A DNA stretch of 64,000 nucleotides from Lewinellaceae bacterium (GCA_020636075.1 JACJYO010000014.1:1-64000), one strand, 5' to 3'; shown: positions 16,707-26,277, counted from the first letter of the stretch. Translations and numbers: made by a program. The notes: a model not told the origin generated them from the sequence alone.

Positions 16707-17504
16707 TTAAAGTTGCAAACTAATCCAGATCAATACGAACTGCAAAACCATCAGGCCATCAATACCTGCTTTGCGCCAGCCGGGCCAGCCTGTCCAGGCG
16801 AGTATCCATCGAATCGCAAATGCACTGAACAACAGGGAAATACAAATCGCTATCCAGGTTTTCAGTTCAAAAACATCCAGCAATACCAGTGTCCCTGCGC
16901 ATAAGGCCGTCAATAATAATGCTGCGTCAATCAGGCGAAAGGCTTGCCGGGGCCCGATTTTGAGCACCAGCGTATTCAGGCCATGCTGGATGTCATAGGG
17001 CTGGTCGGACAGGTCATAAGCCAGAGCGAGTGCAAAAATAAAAGCTGCCCGCCCAACGAATAGCGGCATGGTACCCGTCCATTCGTTCAGTGGCACAGGC
17101 AACAACACCGTGACGCCTGCCCAGGCTAGCGAAATGGCGATTGGTTTGAGCGCAGGGTAATCCCGCAGGCCGGTGCCATGTCCGGGGCGGTACCGGTCGT
17201 AGTACATCAACCAGATCAGCGCCGGTAGAAAAACCGTAAGCTGATGGACGATCGTAAGTTCCAAAAAACAAAAAACAGCGAGCAGACCAAAACCCCAGGC
17301 GGGCCAGCGGCGCCGGGGTGGCGCCGTAAAGTTGTAGGCAAATACCGTGGATGAAAACACAAATCCGCAGAGCCAGTACGTCGGGGCCGGAGTATTTAAC
17401 AGCAGATGCGTTTGCCAGAGCATGGCCGTTGCGCATACTCCGATCCAGAAAAGTTGAAAAAACCAACGCGTCAATGCCACGTTATTCGTTGTAGGTTCGG
17501 TCAA
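16707..17504 (-). CDS. UbiA-like prenyltransferase family membrane protein
   Basis: A 265-residue protein with about eight hydrophobic helices. The segment YDLSDQPYDIQHGLNTLVLK matches the second Asp-rich motif (DxxDxxxD followed by G-x-x-T) of UbiA-type aromatic prenyltransferases. The first Asp-rich NxxxDxxxD motif is not clear; the matching region is VFAYNFTAPPRRR. Divergent proteins of this type are frequent in Bacteroidota and their substrates are unknown. There is no ATG for the frame: TTG 17504 is used here, and a GTG nine codons later (NNVALTRW) is possible. Confidence 0.65.
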   Translation of the reverse strand: MTEPTTNNVALTRWFFQLFWIGVCATAMLWQTHLLLNTPAPTYWLCGFVFSSTVFAYNFTAPPRRRWPAWGFGLLAVFCFLELTIVHQLTVFLPALIWLMYYDRYRPGHGTGLRDYPALKPIAISLAWAGVTVLLPVPLNEWTGTMPLFVGRAAFIFALALAYDLSDQPYDIQHGLNTLVLKIGPRQAFRLIDAALLLTALCAGTLVLLDVFELKTWIAICISLLFSAFAIRWILAWTGWPGWRKAGIDGLMVLQFVLIWISLQL

Positions 17505-17580
17505 AAAGAAAATGCTAACCCAGGACGTTTTGCCCGGCTTTAACGCGATTCTAACACTTCTTTCAAATGATTTTCGCGTC

Positions 17581-17588
17581 TAACTTTG
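17581..17588 (+). promoter_or_regulatory. Bacteroidota-type -7 promoter element
   Basis: TAACTTTG matches the Bacteroidota primary sigma factor -7 consensus TAnnTTTG. It lies about 175 bases before the large protein gene at 17762 and just before the hairpin at 17600-17645. No convincing -33 TTTG was seen. Confidence 0.45.
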
Positions 17589-17599
17589 TTATAGTCAAG

Positions 17600-17645
17600 G
17601 GTGCGCCCGAAAAACATTGCCAATGAATGTTCTTCGGACGCACCC
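17600..17645 (+). promoter_or_regulatory. Stem-loop in leader of 17762 gene
   Basis: GGGTGCGCCCGAAAAACATT pairs with AATGTTCTTCGGACGCACCC across a 6-base loop, about 20 bp of stem with two small bulges. It lies directly after the -7 element 17581-17588, and a T-run follows about nine bases later. It may be an attenuator or an mRNA-stabilising leader. Confidence 0.5.
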
Positions 17646-17761
17646 AAGTGTAACAGTTTTTTACATTCGGTTGTTAAAACAATTGCCGATCAATACATAT
17701 TTCAATGGCCTACTGCCCAAAGCTATCGGCCTTTTAACCATGCTAACCAATTCAAATAGCT

Positions 17762-20700
17762 ATGAGACGCTATGTTTTCTATTTAATTGCGCTCTTTGCA
17801 ATTATTCAAAGCCCCTTGCACGCGCAATATTTCGGGCGTAATAAACCGCACTATCAGGACCACGATTTTAAAGTCAGTGAAACAGAACATTTCCGGATTT
17901 ACGAGTATCTTGACAATCCGGATAAGCTGCGAGAACTGGCCGCCGCCACGGAACTTTGGTACCAAATGCACCAGGCGGTGTTGCAGGATACGTTCACAGA
18001 AAAAAATCCGCTGCTGATTTATAGCAACCACGCCGGCTTCCAGCAAACCAATGCCATCATGGGTAGCGTGAGTGTGGGTACCGGCGGTGTGACGGAAGGC
18101 CTGCGCAACCGCGTGGTATTTCCGGTGGCGATGACCAATCAGCAAACCCACCACGTGCTGGGACACGAGCTGGTGCACGCCTTCCAATATCACATGCTCA
18201 CCAGCGGCGACTCGACCGGCCTGCGCAGCATTGCCAACCTGCCGCTCTGGATGGTGGAGGGCCTGGCTGAATATTTGTCCATCGGCCGCATTGATGCGCA
18301 TACGGCCATGTGGATGCGCGATGCCGTGAAAAACGACGCGCTGCCGAAAAATTTTCGCGATCTGGATTACGGTAAATTTTTCCCCTACCGCTGGGGACAG
18401 GCTTTTTGGGCTTATATCGCCGGTGTGTATGGCGACGAGGTCATCCGGCCATTTTTTATCAATACGGCAAAATACGGCCTCGATCCCGCGGTGCGCCTGA
18501 CGTTCAACACGACGTCGGATTCGCTGGCTACCGCCTGGACGACCACCCTGAAAAACCACTATGGCCAGTGGGTTACGGTTTCTAAAAAAGACAAGGACGA
18601 TAAAAAGGCCAAAAAGGAAAACCTGCCGGGTAAGCGCCTGCTGTCGGAAGACAACTTCGGTTCGATGAATATCAGTCCGGCAATCAGCCAGAATGGCAAA
18701 TACCTGATTTTCCTGTCGGAGAAAAATTTGTTTTCACTCGACCTCTACCTCGCCGATGCGCGCACGGGTAAGCTCCTGAAAAAAGTGGCCAGTTCTACGC
18801 AGGATGGCCATGCTGACCAGTTCGACTTTATTGAAAGCGCGGGCACCTGGGCCCCCGACGAGAAGCGATTTGCTTTCGATGTGTACGAAAAGGGCCGCAG
18901 CACGCTGATCATCAAGGAGGTTTTTAAAGGAAAAACCATCGACCGGATCAGCATCCCGGGTGTGCCGGAGTTTAATAACCCGGTGTGGAGCCCCGATGGT
19001 AAAACCATTGTTGTCAGTGGCTTGGTCAACGGGCAAACCGATTTGTATGCCTACGATTTCAAAACAAAAAAAGTACGCCGGTTGACGAACGACCGGTACT
19101 CTGAAATTTTGCCCAGCTGGAGTGCCGATGGCAAATACCTTGCGTTCAGTACCGACCAGGTCAGCCAGGGCCGCGGCCGTATCAATGGCGCCTGGAGTAT
19201 GAATCTGGCGGTCATGAACGTAGAAACCGGCGAAGTGGAAATGCTCGACATTTTTCCCGGCGCCGACAATATGAATCCCCAATTCGACGAAGCCGGAAAC
19301 CTGTACTTCCTGAGCAACCGCGACGGCATGCGCAACATGTATTACTACGATCGCACGGCCAAAAAGGTGTTTCAGGCTACTACCCTGGAAACGGGTATCA
19401 GCGGGATCACACCCTATGCTCCGGCCATTGCCGTTTCCGGCGACCGGGATCGCATTTTGTACACTTATTACAACGATGGCAACTATGAAATTCACCAGGC
19501 CCGGGCTTCCAATTTCGAATTGAAAGAAGTGGATCCCAATGCTGTGGATATGGTGGCAGCCTCCTTGCCCCCGTTCAATCCGCGCCAACGGGACGTGGTC
19601 AATACCAACCTGCGCATGATGGACAACGCGCTAACTACTGTTGCTCCGCAAACAAGCATTACGCCGGTTAAATACAAGCCGGAGTTTTCCCTTTCCTATA
19701 TCGGAGGTAGCGCCGGCGTTGGTGTGTCTACAGGCAACAGTAGTTTTGGCGCCACCACTGGTCTGGCTGGCGGTATCGACATGTTGTTTGATGATATTCT
19801 GGGAAATAACCAGTTGTATGCCGGCATTGCCATCAACGGTGAAATCAATGATGCTGCGGGGCAGTTTACCTACCTCAATCAGAAAAATCGCATCAATTGG
19901 GGTTTTAACCTCTCACACATCCCGTACCGCAGCGGCGGGTATTATCGGGATTTTACACCCGGGCAGGAATATTCGCTCGACAGTAGCTTTGCGTTTATCG
20001 GCTATAAGGATGAGTTGATCATCCAGCGACTTTTCCAGGAGCGGGTGGGTACGTTTGCGTATTTCCCTTTGTCGGTTACCAAGCGTTTCGAAGTTGGCCT
20101 TTCCTACGAATTCTACCACCAACGGGTTGACCGCTACCTGTACTACTACGATGTTTCCGGATTTTACTATGGGCAGGAGCGCGAGCGCATCCCTGCAGGC
20201 GGGAGCCTGAATCTGGCAAGTGTGAATGCGGCTTACGTTGGCGATAACTCTTATTTCGGACTTACCGCACCGCTGGCAGGCTGGCGCTACCGAATCGGAG
20301 TGGAGCAGTTTTTTGGCGCGTACACATTCCGGACGCTCTTGCTCGACGGCCGAAAGTATTTCCGATTAAAACCCGTAACGCTGGCGGTGCGCGGACTTGG
20401 GTACGGTCGTTTCGGCGGTAATGCCAACAGCACTGATGAGGTATACCCCTTGTTTGCCGGGCAGCCGTTTTTTGTACGGGGCTACACCAACGATGTCCTT
20501 TACCAGGATGCGCCGCAGCTGATTGACCAGATGGCCGGTAGCAAAATTTTGGTTGGAAATGTTGAGCTGCGCCTGCCATTCACCGGGCCCAAGCAACTGG
20601 CTGTAATTCCCACGAAATTCCTGCTCACGGATCTCAACCTCTTTTTTGATGCCGGGTTGGGTTGGTTTATTGCCGATGATTTGAAAACGCAGGATGAAAA

Positions 20701-20869
20701 TGATCCTTTTGCGCCTGTTCAGCACAAACCGATTATGTCGGCCGGTATTTCGCTCCGCGTAAACGTGTTTGGTGCGTTGATCCTGGAGCCGTACTACGCA
20801 CTTCCGCTATCGGTGCCCAAGGAACAGCGCAGCTGGGTATTCGGGTTGAATATTGTGCCGGGCTGGTAG
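17762..20869 (+). CDS. Protease-like / TolB propeller / outer-membrane barrel fusion protein
   Basis: A 1035-residue exported protein with signal peptide MRRYVFYLIALFAIIQSPLHAQ. Residues ~25-270 form a peptidase-MA-like domain with the zinc motif HELVH (VLGHELVHAFQYHML). Residues ~290-600 carry repeated TolB/PD40 propeller blades (ISQNGKYLIFLSEKN, WAPDEKRFAF, WSPDGKTIVVSG, WSADGKYLAFST, LYFLSNRDG). The last ~350 residues look like a BamA/surface-antigen beta-barrel (FFDAGLGWFIAD, NVFGALILEPYYAL). The protein would be anchored in the outer membrane with a propeller and putative metalloprotease facing one side. Homologs are annotated in Bacteroidota as biopolymer transport or PD40 proteins; the role is unknown. 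Confidence 0.8.
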   Translation: MRRYVFYLIALFAIIQSPLHAQYFGRNKPHYQDHDFKVSETEHFRIYEYLDNPDKLRELAAATELWYQMHQAVLQDTFTEKNPLLIYSNHAGFQQTNAIMGSVSVGTGGVTEGLRNRVVFPVAMTNQQTHHVLGHELVHAFQYHMLTSGDSTGLRSIANLPLWMVEGLAEYLSIGRIDAHTAMWMRDAVKNDALPKNFRDLDYGKFFPYRWGQAFWAYIAGVYGDEVIRPFFINTAKYGLDPAVRLTFNTTSDSLATAWTTTLKNHYGQWVTVSKKDKDDKKAKKENLPGKRLLSEDNFGSMNISPAISQNGKYLIFLSEKNLFSLDLYLADARTGKLLKKVASSTQDGHADQFDFIESAGTWAPDEKRFAFDVYEKGRSTLIIKEVFKGKTIDRISIPGVPEFNNPVWSPDGKTIVVSGLVNGQTDLYAYDFKTKKVRRLTNDRYSEILPSWSADGKYLAFSTDQVSQGRGRINGAWSMNLAVMNVETGEVEMLDIFPGADNMNPQFDEAGNLYFLSNRDGMRNMYYYDRTAKKVFQATTLETGISGITPYAPAIAVSGDRDRILYTYYNDGNYEIHQARASNFELKEVDPNAVDMVAASLPPFNPRQRDVVNTNLRMMDNALTTVAPQTSITPVKYKPEFSLSYIGGSAGVGVSTGNSSFGATTGLAGGIDMLFDDILGNNQLYAGIAINGEINDAAGQFTYLNQKNRINWGFNLSHIPYRSGGYYRDFTPGQEYSLDSSFAFIGYKDELIIQRLFQERVGTFAYFPLSVTKRFEVGLSYEFYHQRVDRYLYYYDVSGFYYGQERERIPAGGSLNLASVNAAYVGDNSYFGLTAPLAGWRYRIGVEQFFGAYTFRTLLLDGRKYFRLKPVTLAVRGLGYGRFGGNANSTDEVYPLFAGQPFFVRGYTNDVLYQDAPQLIDQMAGSKILVGNVELRLPFTGPKQLAVIPTKFLLTDLNLFFDAGLGWFIADDLKTQDENDPFAPVQHKPIMSAGISLRVNVFGALILEPYYALPLSVPKEQRSWVFGLNIVPGW

Positions 20870-20873
20870 TTCG

Positions 20874-21024
20874 AGTTACGAATGCGGAGTTACGAGTACG
20901 GAGTAGTTCATCATTTTGGCAATTGATAATTTGGGTGCATTTCCCAAATATTGCGATAAATGCAAAAGCTAAATTTCCCGAGATGGTGAACTACTCCGTA
21001 CTCACAACTCCGCAATCCGCACTC
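20874..21024. repeat. Long hairpin between convergent genes
   Basis: Arms at 20874-20912 and 20985-21024 are made of the repeated words GCGGAGT, TACGAGTACGGAGTAG and complements, closing over a 70-base loop that itself holds smaller repeats. It overlaps the last codon of fumC and ends five bases after the stop of the upstream gene, so it is probably a shared terminator. It belongs to the set of word-repeat hairpins. Confidence 0.75.
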
Positions 21025-22417
21025 ATTTCCCCACCATATCCTCCGGGCGTACCCACTCGTCGAACTGTTCGGCGGTGAGGTATCCCAAAGAAAGGGCTGA
21101 TGCTTTCAGGGTCAGCCCTTCTTTATGTGCCTTCTGGGCGATCTCGGCGGCTTTGTAATAGCCGATTTTGGTGTTGAGCGCCGTGACGAGCATCAGGGAA
21201 TTGTCCACGTGCTTTTTGATGTTTTCCCGGATGGGCTCGATGCCAATGGCACATTTATCGTTAAACGACACACAGGCTTCGCCGATCAGGCGGGCGGAGT
21301 GCAGGAAATTGTAAATCATCACCGGCTTGAACACATTGAGTTCGAAGTGGCCGGTAGCGCCGCCGATGTTGATGGCCACATCGTTGCCGAGTACCTGGGC
21401 AGCCACCATGCTGAGGGCTTCGCACTGCGTGGGGTTTACCTTGCCCGGCATGATGGATGAACCAGGCTCATTGTCGGGAATGAAAATCTCGCCAATACCC
21501 GAACGCGGACCCGAAGACAGCAGGCGAATGTCATTGGCAATTTTCATCAGGCTGACGGCCACGGTTTTCAGGGCGCCGTGGCTTTCCACAATGCCGTCGT
21601 GGGCAGCCAGTGCCTCAAATTTGTTGGGCGCCGTAACGAATGGCAATCCGGTCAGTTTGGCGATATACCCGGCCACGTTTTCCGAATAGCCCGGCGGCGT
21701 ATTGATTCCTGTGCCGACTGCTGTGCCGCCAAGTGCCAGTTCGCTCAAATGGGGAAGGCTGTTGCGAATGGCGCGGAGGCCGTGGTCGAGCTGGGCTGCG
21801 TAGCCCGAGAACTCCTGCCCCAGAGTGAGTGGTGTGGCGTCCATGCAGTGTGTGCGCCCGATTTTTACTACGTCTTGAAAGGCGTCCGATTTGGCTTTGA
21901 GTGTATCGCGTAGTTTTTCGATGCCGGGGATAGTCACCTCCACCAGCATTTTATACGCTGCGATGTGCATGGCAGTGGGGAAGGTGTCGTTGGACGACTG
22001 GGATTTGTTCACGTCGTCATTGGGGTGGACAAACTTTTGTTCGTCGGTGAGTTTGCCGCCGTTGAGCACATGCGCCCGGTAGGCGATCACCTCATTAGAG
22101 TTCATGTTGCTCTGCGTACCCGAACCGGTTTGCCAGACGACAAGCGGAAACTGATCGTCCAGTTTGCCCTCCAGAATTTCGTCGCAGACGCGGCCGATCA
22201 GCTCGCATTTTTCTTTTGGCAAAATGCCGGCTTCGAAGTTGGTAATTGCCGCGGCTTTTTTCAAATACGCAAAGGCCCGGATGATTTCAATCGGCATGCG
22301 GTTGGTATCGCGGGCAATTTTAAAGTTGTCGATCGAGCGTTGCGTTTGCGCGCCCCAGTAAACATGTGCGGGCACCTGAACCTTGCCCATAGTATCTTTT
22401 TCGGTACGAAATTCCAT
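21023..22417 (-). CDS. fumC: Fumarate hydratase, class II
   Basis: A 464-residue class II fumarase of the aspartase/fumarase superfamily, converting fumarate to L-malate in the TCA cycle in the cytoplasm. The superfamily signature GSSIMPGKVNPTQCE holds the flexible loop with the catalytic Ser. Other hallmarks are WGAQTQRSIDNFKI, QTGSGTQSNMNSNEV and VKIGRTHCMDATPLTLGQEF. Length and content are those of typical FumC and nothing is missing. It is a single-gene unit with a -7 element 52 bases upstream. Confidence 0.96.
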   Translation of the reverse strand: MEFRTEKDTMGKVQVPAHVYWGAQTQRSIDNFKIARDTNRMPIEIIRAFAYLKKAAAITNFEAGILPKEKCELIGRVCDEILEGKLDDQFPLVVWQTGSGTQSNMNSNEVIAYRAHVLNGGKLTDEQKFVHPNDDVNKSQSSNDTFPTAMHIAAYKMLVEVTIPGIEKLRDTLKAKSDAFQDVVKIGRTHCMDATPLTLGQEFSGYAAQLDHGLRAIRNSLPHLSELALGGTAVGTGINTPPGYSENVAGYIAKLTGLPFVTAPNKFEALAAHDGIVESHGALKTVAVSLMKIANDIRLLSSGPRSGIGEIFIPDNEPGSSIMPGKVNPTQCEALSMVAAQVLGNDVAINIGGATGHFELNVFKPVMIYNFLHSARLIGEACVSFNDKCAIGIEPIRENIKKHVDNSLMLVTALNTKIGYYKAAEIAQKAHKEGLTLKASALSLGYLTAEQFDEWVRPEDMVGK

Positions 22418-22468
22418 GGTATTGAATTGATAATGTGTTGATGATGAACGACAGCCGTCATTTCAAGG

Positions 22469-22476
22469 CAAAATTA
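22469..22476 (-). promoter_or_regulatory. -7 promoter element of fumC
   Basis: On the minus strand the sequence reads TAATTTTG, matching TAnnTTTG, about 50 bases upstream of the fumC ATG. The -33 region is not clear. Confidence 0.5.
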
Positions 22477-22565
22477 GGGCGATAGCCTCGGACTATGCAC
22501 GGAAAAAGCGAAATTTGGCGTTGGTTTAAAATTATTCAAAATAGAATAACCTAAATGCTGCTGCT

Positions 22566-23210
22566 GTGATACGGATTTTTATTGCTGACGACCACGTCAT
22601 GTTTGCCGAAGGCTTGGAAAGCATGCTTGCGGATGAGCCGGATTTTGAAATCTGCGGCCGGGCCCGCAACGCCGCCGATACCCTGGCTCAGGTGCCTGAA
22701 ATATTGCCCGATGTGCTCCTGCTCGACATCAATTTGCCCGATCAATCGGGGCTGGATGTTTGCAAAAAACTACGGGCTGATTGTCCGGATGTAAAAATTC
22801 TGGCGCTTTCGATGCACAACGATGAAAGTTTCATCAGTGCCATGTTGAGTCTCGGTGCGCAGGGATATGTGTTGAAAAATACCGGAAAAACGGAGTTATG
22901 CACCGCCATCCGGGCCCTGGCTGCTGGTAAAACCTATTTTACGCAGGAAGTTACCGACACCATGATGAAAAGTCTGATGCGGGAGCGCAAGGCCGGGGTG
23001 GCTAAGGAGCCGCCAAAAATCAGCCGCCGGGAAAAAGAGGTATTAAAATTGATTATGGATGAGCGCACGACGCAAGAAATTGCCGCGCAGCTCTTCTTAT
23101 CGGAAAAAACTGTAGAAAGCCACAGGGCTGCCCTGCTTGCCAAAATGGGCGCCCGGAATACGGCGGGTTTGGTAAAAACCGCCCTGCAATGGAAAATATT
23201 AAACGACTAG
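22566..23210 (+). CDS. NarL/FixJ-type response regulator
   Basis: A 214-residue two-component regulator. The receiver domain (residues 1-120) has the acidic pair in ADDH, phospho-acceptor Asp54 in LLLDINLPD, and the conserved Lys in VLKNTGK. The C-terminal LuxR-type helix-turn-helix (ISRREKEVLKLIMDERTTQE, FLSEKTVESHRAALLAKMG) binds DNA. The start codon is GTG. Its 3' end overlaps the sensor kinase gene by 22 bases, so the two are a cognate, coupled pair. The signal and regulon are unknown. Confidence 0.93.
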   Translation: MIRIFIADDHVMFAEGLESMLADEPDFEICGRARNAADTLAQVPEILPDVLLLDINLPDQSGLDVCKKLRADCPDVKILALSMHNDESFISAMLSLGAQGYVLKNTGKTELCTAIRALAAGKTYFTQEVTDTMMKSLMRERKAGVAKEPPKISRREKEVLKLIMDERTTQEIAAQLFLSEKTVESHRAALLAKMGARNTAGLVKTALQWKILND

Positions 23211-25009
23211 AACAGACACTGCCGCCGATTACCGGAAAGGCCTCCCGCATTCGCGCAGGCGCATTCGCCTTTTTTATGGCGCTGGCCTTTCTGTTGCCGG
23301 CCCAGCAAGGCTTCGAAGACCGCCTCACGTTTAAGGAAATCCAGGATTTGCTTTCAGAAGGCATTGCCCGGCGCGATATTCGCAAGCAGGCGTTGGGTTG
23401 GTACAAGTGGGCCATTTACCGGGAGAGCCAAACGGAAAACCGCGACTCCGCTTTCCAATACCTGGCGCGCAGCGTCGATCTTTTTCTGAAAGCAAACGAT
23501 ACGGTAGCCTACCATCGTGCCCGGGCCGAGTTGGCCACCCGCCTTTCGGAGCGCAGTCAGGCCGATGATGCCCTGAAAATGCAACAGGCCGCGCTCGATT
23601 ATTTCCGGAAAAAGAAAAACCGCCGCCTCGAAACTCTGGTGCTGGCACAAATGGCCCGGGTGTATCAAATGCAGGGCGATACGGCGCGTGCCATTGCGCT
23701 GCGCAAAGAATTTCGGGAAAAAGGTCTGCTGTTGAAAGACACCGTGTTGCTGATCAATGTGTTTATCGATGATATTGCCCGTTTTGAAAATGAACAAAAC
23801 TATACGGATGCCCTTTCCCTGGCATTTCGGGTGTTGCAACTTGCCGACTCCAGCAACCGGAAAGAATACATCATTTGGGCGCAAAGCACAATCGGCTACC
23901 TGAATGAAGAAATCAAAGATTACCGGATGGCCCTGCGGTTCCTGCGCCGGGCGGAAACGTCGATTTCATCGAGCTTCGACCCGCGGCGGCGCGATATTTA
24001 CCGCCACCTATCCACGGTATATGTTGCCCTGGACAGCTTGCCGCAGGCATTGAATTACGCAGTACGGTACATGGCTCTTGCCGATACGCTGCTCAATCGC
24101 GACCGCCTGGCCACCGCACAACGCCTGGCTATTCAGTACCGGGAAAAAGAGCGTACCCGGGAAATGGAAAACCTGACCAAGGCCATTGAAACCATAGAGC
24201 AGTCGAAACTGGCACAACGGCAGTTTTTTTACGTGTTGCTTTTGTTTTTTGGCGCCATCATTCTTGCCTTGTTCTTTATTGTGCGCGACTACCGGAACCG
24301 CCTGTACACCAACCGGGTGATCACCCTGCAAAACGAAAAAATCAACCGGCAAACGATCCAACAGCTCGAAGACACCTTGCGCATCGAGAGCATGCAAAGT
24401 ATTTTGGAAGGCCAGGAAAGTGAGCGGCGGCGTATTGCTACCGATTTGCACGACAGCTTGGGTGGCTTATTGGCAGCAATAAAAATCAGACTGGAAAACC
24501 TGACAGGCAAATTACCCGATCTCGACAAAAACGAGGAATTCCCAAAAATCAAAGCCTTGCTGAACGACACAATCGTCGAAACGCGGCAAATTGCCCATAA
24601 CCTCCAGCCGAGCGCCCTGCACCAATTTGGTCTGATGAAGGCCATCCAGGATCTTACCACCCGGGTGCGCAGCGATGGGGTGCCGGCTATTGATTTCCAG
24701 CATTTTGGATCGTTCAAGGATATCGATCATACCATTTCGCTAAATTGCTACCGGATCGTTCAGGAATTATTGCAAAACAGCCTGAAGCACGCCAAAGCCA
24801 CCGAAATTCTGGTGCAGCTGACCCGCACCGACAATGAGCTTGCCCTGCTGGTCGAAGACAATGGAACAGGCTACGATCCGGAAGTGGTTGCCAAAGGCAT
24901 GGGTACGGATAGTCTTCGGCAACGCGTCCAGTTTATCAAAGGCGAAATCAGTATCCAAACGGCGAAAGGACAGGGCACAAGTACCATGGTTACGGTACCT
25001 CTGGCCTAA
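23189..25009 (+). CDS. HisKA_3 sensor histidine kinase with TPR sensor region
   Basis: A 606-residue kinase. It starts with an N-terminal hydrophobic stretch (FAFFMALAFLLPAQQ), then ~280 residues of TPR-like helical repeats (residues 50-330) as a periplasmic sensor region. One transmembrane helix follows (FFYVLLLFFGAIILALFFIV), then a coiled coil and the HisKA_3 phospho-acceptor ERRRIATDLHDSLGG with His421. An HATPase domain shows ELLQNSLKHA (N box), VEDNGTGYDP (G1) and GMGTDSLRQRV. The layout is typical of Bacteroidota TPR kinases partnered with LuxR-type regulators, here the gene that overlaps its start. Confidence 0.92.
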   Translation: MENIKRLEQTLPPITGKASRIRAGAFAFFMALAFLLPAQQGFEDRLTFKEIQDLLSEGIARRDIRKQALGWYKWAIYRESQTENRDSAFQYLARSVDLFLKANDTVAYHRARAELATRLSERSQADDALKMQQAALDYFRKKKNRRLETLVLAQMARVYQMQGDTARAIALRKEFREKGLLLKDTVLLINVFIDDIARFENEQNYTDALSLAFRVLQLADSSNRKEYIIWAQSTIGYLNEEIKDYRMALRFLRRAETSISSSFDPRRRDIYRHLSTVYVALDSLPQALNYAVRYMALADTLLNRDRLATAQRLAIQYREKERTREMENLTKAIETIEQSKLAQRQFFYVLLLFFGAIILALFFIVRDYRNRLYTNRVITLQNEKINRQTIQQLEDTLRIESMQSILEGQESERRRIATDLHDSLGGLLAAIKIRLENLTGKLPDLDKNEEFPKIKALLNDTIVETRQIAHNLQPSALHQFGLMKAIQDLTTRVRSDGVPAIDFQHFGSFKDIDHTISLNCYRIVQELLQNSLKHAKATEILVQLTRTDNELALLVEDNGTGYDPEVVAKGMGTDSLRQRVQFIKGEISIQTAKGQGTSTMVTVPLA

Positions 25010-25339
25010 ACTCAGGGTTTTCCCCTATAAAAAATCGGGTGCTTACACGGATGAATCCGCTGGTATGTCATGGTACTTTTGTTCTGGGCATCACAAGAAC
25101 CGCATTACACTTCACTATTTGCCCGACTCCCCCCCATTTGAAAGTTTATTTCCCCCGGTATCCCTTAAAACACGCTTCACCCCCCAACCCGGTGCTTTAG
25201 CCCGGGTGACCCTCAAAAGCACTATTCCGTGCGGCATCCCAAGCCGCTTGGTTCACACCCTAGGCAGCATCGCCAACTGAGCAGCACACAACCATTAATC
25301 CGGCGATGCAGGCGAACAAACACTATTCTTCCGTATCAC
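25010..25339. other. Gap without recognised gene, 5' part
   Basis: No supported gene or RNA was found between the kinase stop and the hairpin at 25340. Open frames here are short and lack family features. Confidence 0.5.
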
Positions 25340-25371
25340 GCGCCCGTTGTTCGACAGAGAACACCGGGCGC
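25340..25371 (+). terminator. Candidate terminator after two-component operon
   Basis: GCGCCCGTTGTTC pairs with GAACACCGGGCGC (one mismatch) over a 6-base loop, followed by TGATCTTTT. It lies 330 bases after the kinase stop, which is late for a terminator, so a small transcript of its own cannot be excluded. Confidence 0.45.
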
Positions 25372-25420
25372 TGATCTTTTCTGCAAGCACTGAACTTCTT
25401 ACCTTCGGGGCTGTTACTTC

Positions 25421-25549
25421 ATTGGTTGTTGGCTGTTAGCCGTTGGCTATTGGTTGCACGCTAGTATTGAAAGTGTTTGGCTTCTTTTTGAACGAAACAT
25501 GCACTTTCAGAATCATCCAACCGCCAAGAGCCAACCGCCAACAACCAAT
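25421..25549. repeat. Long hairpin upstream of sodA
   Basis: Arms 25421-25456 and 25516-25549 are made of the words TTGGTTGTTGGC, GTTGGCTAT and complements (CCAACCGCCAAGAGCCAACC, then GCCAACAACCAAT). A nested pair GAAAGTG/CACTTTC lies within the loop. It sits 35 bases before the sodA ATG, in the 5' leader or promoter region, and belongs to the set of word-repeat hairpins. Confidence 0.7.
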
Positions 25550-25584
25550 CTTCCCTTTCATATTTCAAATTTCTAATTACCAAT

Positions 25585-26193
25585 ATGGCATTTACACTTC
25601 CTGATTTACCCTACGCCCCAACCGCTCTCGAACCCAACATCGACGCCCGCACCATGGAAATTCACCATGGGAAACACCATGCAGGCTATGTGAACAACCT
25701 CAATAACGCCGTGCAGGGAACCGAACTGGAGGGCAAGAGCCTGGAAGAGCTGCTGGCCAATGTGTCCAAACTGTCGGTTGCCGTGCGCAACAACGGCGGT
25801 GGCCACTGGAACCACTCGTTGTTTTGGGAAATTATGGCTCCCAATGCAGGCGGTACCCCCGGTGGCGATCTGGGCGCAGCGATCAACAAAGCCTTCGGCT
25901 CTTTCGACGAATTTAAAACACAGTTTGGCAGCGCTGCCGGCACCCGCTTCGGCTCCGGCTGGGCCTGGCTCTGCGTCGGCGAAGACGGCGGCTTGTTCAT
26001 CACCAGCACACCTAACCAGGACAACCCGCTGATGGACCTCGCCGACAAACCCGGCCAACCCATCCTTGGCCTCGACGTGTGGGAACACGCCTACTACCTT
26101 AACTACCAAAACCGCCGGCCCGACTATATTTCGGCCTGGTGGAATGTGGTCAACTGGAATGCTGTGGCCAAGCGTTTTGGCGCTGTGAAATAA
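25585..26193 (+). CDS. sodA: Superoxide dismutase, Fe/Mn family
   Basis: A 202-residue Fe/Mn superoxide dismutase that disproportionates superoxide in the cytoplasm. The metal ligands are visible: His27 in MEIHHGKHH, the second His in NNGGGHWNHSLFW, and Asp and His in DVWEHAYYLNYQNRR. GGHWNHSLFW and the length are typical; the metal preference cannot be told with certainty. No signal peptide. The gene is followed 25 bases later by a strong terminator shared with folE. Confidence 0.96.
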   Translation: MAFTLPDLPYAPTALEPNIDARTMEIHHGKHHAGYVNNLNNAVQGTELEGKSLEELLANVSKLSVAVRNNGGGHWNHSLFWEIMAPNAGGTPGGDLGAAINKAFGSFDEFKTQFGSAAGTRFGSGWAWLCVGEDGGLFITSTPNQDNPLMDLADKPGQPILGLDVWEHAYYLNYQNRRPDYISAWWNVVNWNAVAKRFGAVK

Positions 26194-26216
26194 ACGATTT
26201 TGCGTTTTTGAAAAAT

Positions 26217-26262
26217 GAAACCGCCCGGTGCAATGCTTTTGCGCCGGGCGGTTTTTGTTTTT
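26217..26262. terminator. Bidirectional terminator between sodA and folE
   Basis: Stem AAACCGCCCGG(T)GCA / TGCGCCGGGCGGTTT followed by TTTGTTTTT on the plus strand; on the minus strand the same stem is followed by T-rich sequence complementary to the upstream A-run. It would terminate both convergent genes. Confidence 0.88.
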
Positions 26263-26277
26263 GACCTTAAAAAACTC

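Noticed and set aside
20874..21024. Possible CRISPR-like or direct repeats
   Set aside because: Arms are inverted, not direct, and no spacers or cas genes are present; the same holds for the other word-repeat hairpins.
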